A stretch of 64,000 nt of DNA from Sipunculus nudus (GCA_026874595.1 CM049322.1:45689340-45753339); one strand, 5' to 3'. Counted from the stretch's first letter, positions 24,456-37,560 are shown. A program made the numbers and translations. The notes: a model not told the origin generated them from the letters alone.

Positions 24456-24571
24456 AGGTCAGTTACGTTGATGAACAGCACTCCTTTTTCATCATACATG
24501 TCATAAATTGTCCCATGCCATTCTCCAGCCACAGTCGTCATCCTCTCTACTGCGTACCACCGTCCAATACA
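24456..24571 (-). CDS. lipocalin-like gene A, exon 2 (GRWY exon)
   Basis: This 116-bp exon lies between TTTTAG and CT|GTAAGT, phase 0 to phase 2. The peptide starts CIGRWYAVERM, with the lipocalin GxW signature, and continues with GEWHGTIYDMYDEKG and VLFINVTD. Length, phase and 30 of 38 residues are shared with gene B exon 2. Nucleotide differences between the copies include many silent changes, which suggests purifying selection on both. Confidence 0.85.
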
Positions 24572-25208
24572 CTAAAAGAAACAAAGTACTTCAGGAGTAA
24601 GCAGGGTCAGATAACACTATATTCGAATACAGCACTGCTCGGTGCGTGTCCTAAATACACGTGGGGCTAATGCTGTATAACATGCAAAAAATATCCAGTC
24701 AGTTGTTTTAACAACCATAGGTTAAACTTATTTTCGACTTGAGGCCTATGACATCCTTGATTTTGTTAGTATGCAAGAGGGTAACCACTTTGATTGGTTA
24801 AGAGAAAATGGGGACCTATTTAAGGAGTTTTTGGTGATTAGGAGACGTGTATCGACAAAGCTAGAGCAGAATAACCTTTTTTGGGGTCACTCCTAAATCC
24901 TCAAATCACAATCGGCTAAAAGATATTGCCGTTTCCGCCTTCTATCAATGGAGAGCCTCCGACTATTTGGTGCTTTTATCCCTTGCATTGAGGGCATTTT
25001 GACTATGCCTGATGGCCTACTGCTACGCTCTCACTTAAACCAAACCAATCTATAGATATGTTCCTGTACTTTCACTGAGAACCTAGCATATGCGAGAAAA
25101 AAATTCCATTTTGACAAAACATTTTGGTAAATTCCAGTGCATAATTGTTGCATTTGTGTATGCATGAAAACGAGCATGAACCGCACAGGTTACTGGACGA
25201 TAGTCAAC

Positions 25209-25269
25209 TCGTTCACCACACAATAATTGCCTTGTTATTTCGTTCACCACACAATAATTGCCTTGTTAT
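25209..25269. repeat. 31-bp perfect tandem duplication
   Basis: TCGTTCACCACACAATAATT and the following 11 bases occur twice without change. Confidence 0.95.
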
Positions 25270-26733
25270 CATAGAAACTGTGAGCTTACATCTATTTTAT
25301 GCCAACTCATCAATCGTAGCCTAAATTTAAGAATTGCCAACTGTACAACGCTATTGATGCAATTGGATGGATGGTCGTTGCATTCCCTTCCCAGGTATGA
25401 CTTGTATAATCACCCATGTACAGGCTTACCTGCCCATTGAGTTGAATATAATAGTTTTTGGATATAGGCCAGATATCGGAGTGCCCTAACATTATAATCA
25501 ACCTGAAATACAATTTAAAGTGAAGAAATTGTAAGTGGGACAACCCGTCTTGCACAGCTGAAAAAAAATAATCAAAGATTAACAGGCTTTCAGAAATATA
25601 AAAGAATAATACATAATATATCATTTTCTTTTGGCTAAATGCAAACTTTATTTTTGTTTGAAGCGCTAAAAACTAACTTAAGTCTGGCTTTCTAACCGCT
25701 GTAAACGCGAAAATGCTCAAGGCACGAATAATATGAATCACTATAATTTAAATTATGGTTTCCAAAGTTTTTCCCCATCCGGATATCAAGTTAGACGTGT
25801 CTAGGTCTTAAGTTCCAATTTATGCCCTATTAACTGACTTTCATACGATTGGACACGAAGGTAATTACAGTCAGCTAAGCAGATACTGTTACCGGCTACA
25901 TTGCTTGAAAAGATGCAGGAAAACAAGGAACGTTCATTTACATGTATATATGAATATGATAAGGCAAAAACATACAATTTAATATTCATTTTTTCATTTA
26001 TCAGTACTAATAGATCAGCAATAGAAAAACAAACAAAATTATTAAAATCGCAAACATGAAGAATCCCATCTATAATAACTGAGAAGTTAAGCAATCTTTT
26101 TATATAATCCACTGTAAAAACATGTCTAAACAAGGAAAGGAGTAACTCCGTGCTTTCCTTAAGACGGGGCACGCCGTTGGGCAATTTCTTGGTGTTCTAT
26201 TATCAACTTCTGTTATGCCAGTTGTCAATAATTGAACTTCATCGATCATTCAAATTGAAGCTTTACATTATTTAATTGACAGAAATATTCATCTCCTTAC
26301 ATTATTTCATTCAAGGACATAGTTTATGTTTATTTTTTTTTTATATTTTCATTCATAAGTGATTCATTATAGGATTATATAAAAATTAGCTATATACAAA
26401 CTATTGATCAAATGGTAATGTTTCAACTCTGAAAATTATTTTTTAAAGGTTCATATGTTTTTATTTAACTGTTCTGTTGTCCTTCAAATGATTCAAAGCT
26501 GAGCTCTACAGGCAACATGTTAAACTCATTTAGGTCTCGTACGCCTCATTTAGGACAGACACATTTAAGACAATTAGTGACCCAGTGCGACCTGTTAACA
26601 ATTATGTTCTTTCATCCAAGACAACCTATATGTAATTTGTCTTCACTTTAACATATATCCATATTATTTCTGACTTTTGACTGACTTTCCCTGGCTTGCT
26701 CCGTAAACACACACCCATACCCATATATACCCA

Positions 26734-26736
<3 letters not shown>

Positions 26737-26823
<87 letters not shown>

Positions 26824-26880
26824 GTGTGAGACAGAGAGAGAGAGGGAGATACAGAGAGGGAGAGAGACAGACAGACAGAT
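26737..26880. repeat. compound (AT)n(AG)n and (ACAG)n microsatellite
   Basis: About 19 AT units pass directly into about 22 AG units and then a degraded GAGACAGACAG run. The reading frames across it are artefacts. Confidence 0.95.
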
Positions 26881-27711
26881 AAACAGACAGGCAAATAAAC
26901 AGACAGATAAAGCTGGTGACAATTATGAAAAACCATTCCCTTATCCTTGGTGTTTTGGTCTCCATGGGGTGAGGGGGGGGGGGGGGGTTAAGCGCGAGCT
27001 AGTGCTCACAGGGCCATCGCAGCAGAATGTATATACAGGGTGGACTGTTAAACTGTTCGATATTGATAAACTTACAATAAAACACTCCCATCTTACAGTA
27101 GATTGGTACCAAACTCACAATACAATAGCTATCACATCGGGTCTACTATATACCTTTTGCCTGAAACTGTGGTTGGCAATATATTCTAGAGGATAAAAGT
27201 TTAGATTTAAAAGTTTAAAAGAGATAAAAGATTTTCCACTTTTCATAGTTTTCTGTGGGGTTTATTTTTGTGATCCAACCATGTAATATTCTACGCACAC
27301 TATATCCATTATTAAAAGAATTGATAATTTTAGATAAGATCTGATCGAACGGGGACCGATCGACCGAGAAGAAATTGGAGACAATTTGAAAGATGACATT
27401 ATTTATAATGGCAATATTTTTTCTTTCGACTTGTCTTCGCTTTGACTATGGGAATCCTTATTCATTAAGGCCTTTTTTGCTATTATTTCCAAGGTTCATA
27501 CGTGCATTTATGAATGTACAATTGTAAATATTCTTTTATGACGTTCTGGAACCTGATCATGTTCCGGATCCAAACCAAACTCTAATCAATTCTTCACGGA
27601 CCAATTCCGACGCAGCCACGAGAATCCGTTCATGACTGTGAGAGTTATGTTGTAAACAAACAAACACATGAACGGGGATTACCGTATACCCTCCTCGCTG
27701 ATTCAATACAA

Positions 27712-28053
27712 TTAAGGCCAAAAAATAAAAGGTATGGTTCTCAGGCACCGCCCGCACCAATTTTAAACCCCCGCATCAAAAAAAATTAATTTTGATTTTC
27801 AATAGAAACCTACCAATTTTGAGCTGCGGTCGCTCGGACATTTCTTTCAAGAAAATAAAATCATACGATTTCCTTTGTTATGTAGTGCTTTTACTTATTT
27901 AGCAAAATAAATCTGTTTTTACCATGCTTTTCCCTTAACATTTGCATTTTTAGCGAATCATACAAAAAAAATAAAAAATAAAAAAAAACCGCCCGCCCGC
28001 ATTGATTTATGAAAAAATGTGCCTTAGAACCATATTTATTTGTTTTGGCCTAA
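27712..28053. mobile_element. family III MITE, copy 2 (intact)
   Basis: The roughly 34-bp terminal inverted repeats are TTAAGGCCAAAAAATAAAAG at the left and TTATTTGTTTTGGCCTAA at the right, both extending inward to ATGGTTCT / AGAACCAT. It is 342 bp with no coding capacity. It sits in intron 1 of gene A, directly next to exon 1. Confidence 0.85.
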
Positions 28054-28095
28054 GACAGTTGTATTATTATTCTGTTATGCCAGTTGTTGACTTAC

Positions 28096-28200
28096 CCTAG
28101 CAAAAGCAACATCATCTTTGAATGGTTGGTCCTTCATCAAACACTGCCCGGCACTGTGAACAGCAGTTACCATGGCAATTAGAATCAGAACAGGTATCAT
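28096..28200 (-). CDS. lipocalin-like gene A, exon 1 (secreted lipocalin)
   Basis: Gene A encodes a secreted lipocalin-like protein of 162 residues in four exons (28200-28096, 24571-24456, 23803-23706, 22359-22190). Exon 1 has 35 codons from ATG, with a signal peptide (VLILIAMVTAV core, likely cut after HSAG or HSA), then GQCLMKDQPFKDD, and ends AGG|GTAAGT in phase 0. Family knowledge: lipocalins are eight-stranded barrels that carry small hydrophobic ligands outside the cell. The GxW motif and the late VSRT block fit, and the length is slightly short for a 170-190 residue family (see exon 4). Gene B is a close paralogue. Ligand and tissue role cannot be inferred. Confidence 0.82.
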
Positions 28201-28329
28201 TCTGGTTACCTAAACTGACCTGGAAACGAATAAAATCATCAAGTTCCTCCCCACCTTTGCTCGGTGATACCCCACTGTTGGTCCACTTAAACTATTAGAC
28301 AATGAAACGTGCTGGTAACGTAAACGACT

Positions 28330-28432
28330 AGACAGCCAGATCGAACAAGCTACTGTATGGTCGGGTCTATAAAAAAAAGGCCCGTGTGTTCTTTCTGATT
28401 CTATTAGCGTGACCGAGTTACCAAGTTGTGCA
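28330..28432 (-). promoter_or_regulatory. putative promoter block of gene A
   Basis: On the minus strand it carries TGCATGCACAACTTGGTAAC, CGGTCA and GGGCCTTTTTTTTATAG. The same ordered elements occur upstream of gene B at the same distance from the ATG. TTTTTATAG is a possible TATA element. Confidence 0.45.
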
Positions 28433-28450
28433 TGCAGCATGCAAAAGCAT

Positions 28451-28844
28451 ACCCGACCGCTTAACCTTGGACCGGACAGGTCCGGGCAGCTCTACCTATT
28501 TTTAAAAGGTTAAAGAATCATTCTCTAGTGGCATAAAAATCAGCTGTACCCTTCACGTGCGTGTTTGTTTTTATCTTATTTAGATCATATCCTCTAGTAA
28601 ACGGTTTGCTGTGTAAGTGAAAAATTAAAAAAAAAAATATTTTTTGAACAAATATATGTAATGAAATAATATGTAGAATCAAAGCACATGATAAACAATA
28701 ATTCAAATTAAATTTTATGATATTTTAATAAATGGACCAGACCGCTCGGACCGGTCACCTACTTGACCGAACTTGACCGAACCAGGACCGGACCGCCTAT
28801 GTGGTGGACTGCACGACCAGGGCGGTCCGGTCCGGTCTGCACCT
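28451..28844. mobile_element. family II (GGTCC-rich) element, diverged copy
   Basis: GGACCGG/CCGGTCC motifs crowd both ends around an AT-rich centre. The right end GGTCCGGTCTGCACCT matches the ends of the copies finishing at 29715 and 42938. Confidence 0.5.
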
Positions 28845-29084
28845 TCGTTTAGGGAGCATCCCGTATTAGGCTGTCACTTGCATACCTTATAATACAGATT
28901 TCTATTTTTTTTTTTTTTTTTTTTTTTTTTCTTAGTGGGAGGGGGGGTTCTCAAATTTTCAAGGGAATTTATCTATTTTAACTTTCAAGTGTCAAACCCA
29001 TAAAACATATCGGAATTAGGTTTGACGTTGACTCAATATGAACAGGAGAAAAAATTAAAGTACGGAGTACTCATTGGATATTTA

Positions 29085-29715
29085 TAATTGGTCCGGTTCA
29101 GCAGAATAGCGGTACGGTCCCGGTCCGAGCCAACAGTAATCGATCCTGTCCAGTTGGCAAACCGTTACAAGCGGTTCGCCCTTTTCACAGAAAACAATTA
29201 AAATATATTATAATCACTATTTTTATGGTTATTTACTTTGTAATTTTTGTGAACGTTATTTTAATCGACATCATTTAAAGAAAATTTAAATCAAACACAA
29301 TCGATAATCACAAACACAGCAGGCCGCCCAACATATTAGTAATATCAGTGACATATGCAATAGCCAACAGCGTAAATCGCGAGACTTAATTTTTTTATAT
29401 TCAAATTATACCATTAATTGAGAGTCATTAACACTTATAATGCATACATTTATACACAATGTAGAATGCTATCATCTGTGAATTTGAAACGCATCGATCA
29501 ACCGTCTTTCATTCCTCCTCCCCTGTGAAAAAGGTTTTGCAAGGAAAGAAAACTACTTGGCCGGAACCGGCTGAACAGTGGTCATAATATGGGGGCAAAC
29601 TTTAAAAATAAAGCTAGGCATAGCCCAGGCCTAAGCAGCCCGGTACTTTGTGATTGCTGTCCGGTCCACCCCAAAATTATGGACCAGACGGGTCCAAGCG
29701 GTCCAGTCCGCACCT
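29085..29715. mobile_element. family II (GGTCC-rich) element, copy 2
   Basis: It shares with 42379-42938 the GGTCC-rich ends, the interior TAATCACAAACACAGCA-like stretch and the right end GGTCCAGTCCGCACCT. The left boundary is approximate. Confidence 0.6.
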
Positions 29716-32479
29716 GTGTTCGCCAGAGTCTGGAAGTCGCACTAAAGATCCGGAAGGTCTTCGTTATTTAAAAGCTTGGTTCTTCGGTCTCTCACCAGAT
29801 GGCAGCAGCTCACATTGTAGATGCAAAGGGCATTTCATGATTTTCATGACATCTTCAGGGTACCTCGGGAATGAGCCAAGAAAGAATTGATTAGGTATCG
29901 GTGTGATCCACCTCATGATCCGGGTCCAGGAACCTTGGAATCAGGGTCATCAATATAGGGGTGGGGTTAGATTTTGATATTGCTCGCCCGTTAGGCTTAA
30001 AGGGGTTACCTCATGGACCACTGACAACTCTATCCACTTAATTAAATTTGATAAGACTCGCCTCTCCGACTCAAATGGTTTATCTGCATGATTACATGCT
30101 TGATTAAATATGTTTGACGCGTGCTCTCAGGAAAAAAAGTCATAGGGTGTGTTGCATAGTGAACAAGAGATATATCATAAACATGGTCTTTGATTCGGGA
30201 GCATTACCCATAAGGTAAAAACTGTTCATAATTAAATTTGTACGAAAAACAATATTGATTTGTTTTTATAGTTAATTCGAAGTATGAATCCGTATTTTGC
30301 AGGCGTTATGTGATCAAATATGCAGGCAGTCATTCACACTGCGTAGGATCGTACTCACAACGGGTTTGAATAGAAACATCTCCAGCAGGAAGAGCGGAAT
30401 GATTACGTTTTTCAGAAATATTTTAATATCACACACGTCCAGGTAAATGTTTAGTAATTATTCTTTTAAGTGAAAAATATAAACAATACGTTTTATCCAA
30501 ATCAAAAACATTTTTGCTATACCTCGTGACCTTCGACACGTTCACATGATTGTTCAAAGTTTGAAGACAGCTATTTAGAAGAAACCTTTTTTTTATATAG
30601 AGAACATACACGAACAGGTAAATGCACAGTGATTGTCTGTTCCTTTAGTTGAAACGAATAAAACGTGTTCGGGCAAATCAAAAACCTGTGGGAATCTTTA
30701 TAAAATCTTTGACAGACTCTGATATTTGCGTTATCGTTAGGCTGTCAGTCATCGAGAGGTAATTATAAAGTACATTACCGTAGAGAATGTAAACATTATA
30801 AATAAATCTCTATAATTTACTGCTTGAAAATTAACATCTTGTTTATTTGATTGGCCCGCTTATATGAATATTATCAACGGGATCGGCTGTATTGAGTCAT
30901 ATTTATACAGAAGCGGTAAATTATCAAATCGCAATTGTTATGAAATTTGTATTTAATGTAGATCTTAAATGCATCCATTGTATGATACAAGTGGGGCTGC
31001 CTGATATTTGTTTATTGTATGTCAACTTAATGGTTATTTTGAGACTGGCAGATATCAGGCAGCGTGCATGCCCAGAAGCACAGTGAGTCTGATTACTGAG
31101 CATTGTTCCCAATGTAAATACTGTTCATCATTATTTAGGACATGATTTAAAAGCGGTGCCCTATAGTAATCAATTTGTCCTGCCGTCCATCAGGGACGCT
31201 TTCTTTAGCGCGCCGTAACTGATATATTTCATTTTTCTAATATTCATGACTTAATATCTGAAGCATCACAGCCGTACTGAAAATCCAATTTAGCCGTGAG
31301 AGCAAATCGATGCTTCCCTTTCGCGGACAATTTCTAAAAGAGAATATGTTCGATCTTTTTTTTATAAAATCAATAATGGTGACTGGTGCATATAAGGGCT
31401 CCAACCAACCGATTTACAGAATTGTCTTATATATATTGCAAAAAAAATGACAAAATTAACATCCTAATAGGGCTGTGTGGTTAAAAATGTTATACTCCTT
31501 TTAAATCCAATTTGGCTGCCAGGCAAATAGTATAAAATTTTCGCATATATTTTATAAATAAAATCGTTTCAGGACTTGACGTAATTTTCAAAAGGCTTCT
31601 CATTTTAGACTATTTTGGTGCTGAATTTCATACCAGTCTGGCACCAATTGACCAGACGGCTACCATTTTGAGGAATTGGGCCATAACTGAGGACCTTTAT
31701 CGTCCCAACAATCTTTAGTTAGCATTTCTTATGTTTCTATTATTATTATTATCATTACAGTCCACCCTGTCTGAACGACCACCTGTGAAATGCGGGCAAC
31801 AGGCAATTACGACCACTGGATATACGAGTCCCTTTCGAAATTTCGTTATGTTATGTAAAGAAAAAACCTGTTATTTTTTTTTTTTTAATTATTTTTGTAT
31901 TTGTATTATTATTAGTTTAGATAATTTCGATTTTTCGGAAAGAATTTTTATCATGAATCTGAAATGAACATGTATCTATGAGGACTGCATGATATATGTA
32001 TAGGGTGGACGATTAGTGATGTAGGCCCGGAGTCCGGACTCGAGTCCATTTTTTATGGACTCACTGTATCTCTAAACTAATATGCATATCACTTCAGATT
32101 CTCAAGTTGTCAAATTAACATATGGGCACTTTGATACTGTCATATGATGCTATCATTTGCGAATTAATTATTCACCTTTGGCGTTCACTACCCCACCACC
32201 TTTTGGGCCAGCCATTGTGCCAAATTAGTCTGATATATGTTTTAGTGCCAAGACTCGAGAAGAACCGGCAGATTTATTTGTCCTTTCTATTCTCAATACA
32301 ACTGAGGAGAGCTGCCATATGGAGTTAGCAACTGGTTTTATTGCTTGCCGCAAATCTTCGATTTTCGTCAATTGCATATGTCTGCGGTTGTGTTTGTTGC
32401 TTGCCGGAAATGTTCGGTTTTCGGCTAGAATGTTTTTCAGTTGCTTATGACTGTCTGTGTTTATATGTGTGTGTGTGTT
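29716..32479. other. intergenic, no supported gene
   Basis: AT-rich sequence with short open frames but no paired splice sites or coding signature. Confidence 0.4.
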
Positions 32480-33480
32480 TGTCACGCATCTACAGGCCAC
32501 AATTTTACAGCAATCAACTAGAAACTTACAGGGTTATTTGACAACCTGAAGTCTTGGTCTTCTATTGTTTTAGTCAATATAGGTCAAAGGTCAAGGTCAA
32601 AGTCATTGAGAAACGACGAATTGTTATTTCCATCATACCTTCGTCAATATTAGTCCTATCTTCACAAACAGACTCAGTTTCTTCCTCTGGGTCTTTTCCA
32701 TAATCTGGTCTAGTCGACTGATCTCAGTCTTGTGTCACTTTTTCCGTATGTCTGTCTCTTTGTCAGTTGTCCTCAATTTTGCCTACTTGTTGGTTCTTGT
32801 GTCTTACAATTAGCGATCTAGAGGCCACAGTTATGCAGGAATCCTTTTGAAACTTGCACATCTTATGTCTTATAGTAATGTGTGGAAATTTTTTTTTTTT
32901 TCATTTTTTAAAAATAGCCTCTAGGGGGCGCTGAACTCGAAACACTACAACATTTTTTTTGCCATATTGCCAAAACTATGAACCTTTCCTACATAAATCA
33001 AGGCTCATGTTGCTCCCCTTAACCATCCCCATATCTTTTGCTTGGTCATATGTTATCTCATATGTTTCAGTTTGTCAGTATGTCTATCTGTTTGTCAGTC
33101 GTCGTCAATTTCGCCTGCTTGCTTTGCTTTGTCTTCTATATAGCATTCTAGAGGCCACAGTTTAACAGGAATCACTTTGTAGCTTATTTATATATCTCAT
33201 ATATCGGAAAGATATTTGAAAGCTATATGCGTGTTTTTTAATTATATCTAAGTTCAAGGTCAAGGTCATTAAAACACTTTGATATGTAATATTCCCTATT
33301 AACTGTGTCAATATCCGTCCTATCTTCACAAACTTGGCTCATTTTCTTCCTCTTTCTCTTCTCCATATAGCATTCTAAAGGCCACAGCTTTGCAGAAATA
33401 ACTTTGAAACCTGTATATCTGGGATATATGTGCATGATTTCTCGGAGCTGTACGTGTTTTATTTTTTTAATAAGTCAAAG
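32480..33480. repeat. diverged tandem repeat with AGGTCA half-sites
   Basis: A unit of about 230-340 bp containing CTAGAGGCCACAG...CAGGAATCA...GAAACTT and AGGTCAAGGTCA...CTATCTTCACAAAC occurs about four times (near 32490, 32818, 33148, 33370) with strong divergence. The first unit holds AGGTCAAAGGTCAAGGTCA. Confidence 0.6.
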
Positions 33481-34954
33481 GTCAATGTTACTTAAATCTA
33501 CACATCACATTTTTCTTCTTATTTTTGTCAAAAGGCAGATAAACTGTACCTCAGTGTTCTAGTCCCAGCATGGCCATTTTCTTAAGTACTCTCCCAAATA
33601 GTAATTTTTCTATGTATCCATCTCAATGCATATAGTTAATTTAAAAACTATACAGACCTCATTCTCTTTTTGTAGCAAATAACAAATGTAACACATTCCA
33701 GCAGACCTTCCGTCAGTTTCTATGCTATACACAGCATAATGAATAACTACGAGTTTAAAGTAATATTAATTTTTTATTGTATAGATAGTACAGTGGTGGC
33801 AGGTTACATAAATTAATTATATATATATATATATATATATAAACTTTTGGGTGGAGTTAAGGACGTCTACTCTTTAATGCAGACTTATATGCGATTGCTA
33901 CATAGTCCCCAGGAGAGCACTCTTATAGAATGTGACATGTTTTCCTTTCCGGTTAGCATCGCATGTATCTTAGTTGCTAACGTTGTCCAGCCACAATTTT
34001 TAAACATACCGTTTCTTCAATCAGACACAGACCGTGATTATCTCACAGCCTGTCACCTACTCTACCCAAGTCACATAACTAGTCATGTACAGAATGAATG
34101 ATGGTGCGCCACTGATTGTTCCCCGGAGAGACGGACCATGCTTATCGCACAGCCAGTCGCCTCCTGTTCCCAAGTGACGTATCTACCCATATCCCGAATG
34201 AGTGATGGTGCGCTACTGATTGTTCCCGGAGAGACCGACCATGCTTATCACACAGCCTGTCACCTCCTGTCCCAAAGTGACGTATCTATCTAAGTTCCAC
34301 ATTTGGCCGGGCAAATTTAGAAAACAAAAAACATAGCTCTGCGGAAATGTGCTATTCCTTTTGAGACTCCAGGTGAATTCCTCAGGATCGTGGATAATGT
34401 GTTCATTCAAGTATTAGTAAATGATGACGGATATTTCGAATACATTTCTCAGTTATTGTAATTAACTCTGAATGTAACGACGAAATCTAAAGTAAAATTG
34501 ACAAAAACGGTGCGATGGCTTTGTCCAGATATGACCATTTCGTCATAATTCCTGTACTTTGAACTTCACAATATTGCGTAAGAATAACTCATACTGAACA
34601 ATACAGTGTTCGGCCTGTAATTACGGGTACTTAGATGCCTTTTGCTTCCATTAAAATTACGCTGATTAGGTTTTTGGATTCACATGCCACTTTGCAGTGA
34701 AGATATTATCAAAATCAAATATTATTTTTCAGTTTTTACTGAACTTTTCAAATAGTAATTTTCTATCTATCCGTCTTAATTCAGCAGGAAAGATTGAAGC
34801 GAAACATTTCAGTTATAATCTTATATGAATGTATAAATGAGATTATAATTTATGATATCTTTGAACAGTATATATCCCCCCCCCCCCGACTTTTTTCACT
34901 TTTTTCTCTAGCGACTTCTTTCATTAATACAGATAATGTGCAGGCTTTCTATTA
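33481..34954. other. intergenic, short repeats only
   Basis: Contains an (AT)n run at 33817-33840 and a diverged direct duplication near 34090-34290 (GAATGAATGATGGTGCGC... and GAATGAGTGATGGTGCGC..., each followed by ACTGATTGTTCCC and GACCATGCTTATC). A C10 run lies at 34877. No gene. Confidence 0.45.
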
Positions 34955-37560
34955 ATTCAAATCTATAAATTTTAAATACTGGGAAATTGAATGGCAAAGA
35001 ACAGACAGCAGAAAGGAATCATCGGCATAAGTGTTCAAGAGGGTATGACGATTTGCTGTACACAACAACCACAATGGTTCTGGATTCCTGAAATTCGAAA
35101 TGCACAATTTTACATTCCAGTTCCTCACACTCGACAGGTGGAGATAATGCACCTTTCCCGACAGATTCACCATCAAATATCACCATAATCACTTGAACAG
35201 TTCCACTGATATTATTTACTGTATGTTGTACTGTTCCAATCACACCATTAACCAGACCATCAGCCGTATCGATATTGTAAGTAAGCAGCACCCTGGCACC
35301 ACCTGTCAATATAAGAACCGTATGTAATCCCACCATTTCCGATCGCGTTTGTGATGTAGCTACCCTTTCTAGATTGACTTGTCAGTGCTGTCAGTTTTAT
35401 CATCTGAAGCATAAATGTATATCAGACTGTCCTCATTTGGTTACAATTGTTTCAAGTTTATGTAATCAACGTCACAGTTGTATGCATAAACATGCAAACG
35501 TGGTCTGGATAATTTGGATCATCTTCAATAATATGTCGTGATTCTAGAAATGAGATATGCAACGAAGCATTTCAGCAAATATGCTGTCATCTTTTTGAGT
35601 CATCACCTTGTCCAATTCATGTAGATTTCTATGCAAATATTGTCATTGAAGTCTTTCGACAGGATCGTTTACCAGTTGATAGATCCATGACTGTAATACT
35701 GGGGGGAGCTGATAGATGTGTCCAACTGCCAGGAGTTAAACGTTTCCCAACAAAATTGAAATATCTGAAACACCTTTTTTCTGCAAATGTGTGTGAATGT
35801 CCATAAACATATCTGATCCAACCATTGAGATCTCGTTAAAGATCAATAACTGCAGACATTCCAGTTTGGACCTCAGTGTGTTTTTGTCAAAAGAAATATG
35901 ATCATCGCTATACTTTCTTGTCTGTAACGATAACGCTGAATGTATTAACATGCCTTTAATATTGAAAGCAGCGACTCCAGTGGGTGCAGTCAAAATAACC
36001 GTAATGTCGAGAATACCTTTTGCGTTTGACATGAGGAACAGTTTTATCACATCAGAATGTGCGGGTTTTAATGCCATGGGATTTTCCAACAGCACCTGGT
36101 TCAATCATAAACACATGATAAGGCTTTATGGGCTTCATCAGTTTTAAAGCTAAAATAGCTTCATTGCACGATTTCCTGTTGGAGAATACCACTTGTGCTT
36201 TTTCTCATTTAATCCACGTACCATCTTTTTGTATTCATTATCTGGTAAGATTTGTCTATTAGCATCTGCTTCATAGCGGTTAATAATTCCTGAAAACTGA
36301 TCGCATTTGGGATTTTCAATCGAATCTGCATTGGCATCAAGATCTTGTTGATCAAAGTCTCTTTCTACTTCTATTCCTTCTCCTTTTTCTTGCAAATTGC
36401 TATCTTCAGTACCAGGTGAAACATTTGCCCACGCATGTTAAGGGGTTGAAACTGTTCATGTTTTTCGATTGCTTGCTACACGAGTTCTACATTATCTGTG
36501 TATTTGTCTTCATTTTCAGCTATCAAGTCCTGTTTATGAAAGCAATGCGACGCAAAAATCAGGAAAACCACCAAACAGATCAACATCTTCGTTACGCCAT
36601 GGTAGATACAGCATCAGCTTTGCATGATAGAAGTCACCTCGGTATTTTTCAATAGTAAACTTGTGAAATTTGATTACTGCTCCAGAGTCAGCGGAAATCT
36701 TACGCTTCTTAAAAAAAACTACTGGCCTGTAGGTAAAGCGCTGTGAAAAAACGTAAGATCCGCTCAACAACTTTATCTCTTTTGGCAGTTCTGTTTGATC
36801 AGCGTCTTGCTCATCGTCAGTATCTAGCACAAGTAGTATGCTATCATTTTCATCTTCATTCATGTTTCCATATCTCACTTTATTATTAGGGACAAAGCCT
36901 GCTGGACACAGATTTTCGATGGAGTTTAGTCTAATCGAGTATCGCTCAGTAATCGCTCAATCGCTCTGGAAAATGTTTTCTTCTTCGTCTGCATAATCAT
37001 CCAGCCCTCTCTTTGGTTTAAGGACAGTTGGGCGCACATCTAACGCAACAGTATTGACGAATATAACCTCTCTGCTGAACTGTTTCATAGGCATATAAAA
37101 TATTCTGTAAACACCTTCTTTGGCACTTACTTCATGATGATTCAGGAATACTGAGCCTACACGTCGAAGCATGCATTTGATCTCTTTGTCCTTGTACTCT
37201 TTGCACACTTGTTTAAGCAGTTCACCAATCCCTTTCTCGTGTTTCGTCATATAGGCAGCAATGTACATAACACATGCGTATGCATCAATGATGTACTGTA
37301 TATCCATGTTTGCTTGCCATGCTCTCAGGATCACTGGATTGTATGGATTTATAAATCCTTCTGCAGGTCACCTCTTTAACACTGTCGTTTTGCCTCTTTG
37401 TGATATCAATAAATTTAACATACTCGTGCAGCGAAACACGGGCTTTGTCTAAAATATAATCCAGTGTGGCGCCTTTTGGCGTGTTATTATCAGACTTGAT
37501 ATTCTTCAATCTTTGGAACTTTCTGACAGGATTAGATTTCTTTGCATGTGCATACATAAT
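34955..37560 (-). pseudogene. decayed Helitron-type PIF1-like helicase element
   Basis: Read on the minus strand from about 37560 down, successive fragments in different frames give a region with ACVMYIAAYMTKHEKG and LLKQV (typical of the segment before the helicase in Helitron or PIF1-like element proteins), GSVFLNHHEVSAKEGVYRI, then an ATPase core with ILTAPTGVAAFNIKG (Walker A region changed from the usual GTGKS type, A-P-T-G-V-A-A motif kept) and LLIFNEISMVGSDMF (Walker B position, Asp replaced by Asn). Downstream, near 35019-35336, VLLTYNID and GLVNGVIGTV match the late helicase motifs. Frameshifts and stops separate the pieces, so it is not a working gene. Conserved order identifies the family; ends are not defined. 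Confidence 0.8.

Larger units (their letters stand above)
24572..28095 (-). other. gene A intron 1
   Basis: A 3.5-kb intron holding a 31-bp tandem duplication (25209), a compound (AT)n(AG)n tract (26737), a G14 run near 26970 and a family III MITE that ends 42 bp from the exon 1 donor. A further exon-like stretch (about 25438-25515, between TGTATTTCAG and GGGCAG|GTAAGC) is open in two frames, but its phase does not fit gene A. Confidence 0.5.

Noticed and set aside
25438-25515. Exon-like segment in gene A intron 1 with acceptor and GTAAGC donor
   Set aside because: Its length and phase do not fit between exons 1 and 2, it is open in two frames, and no paralogous copy exists in gene B.
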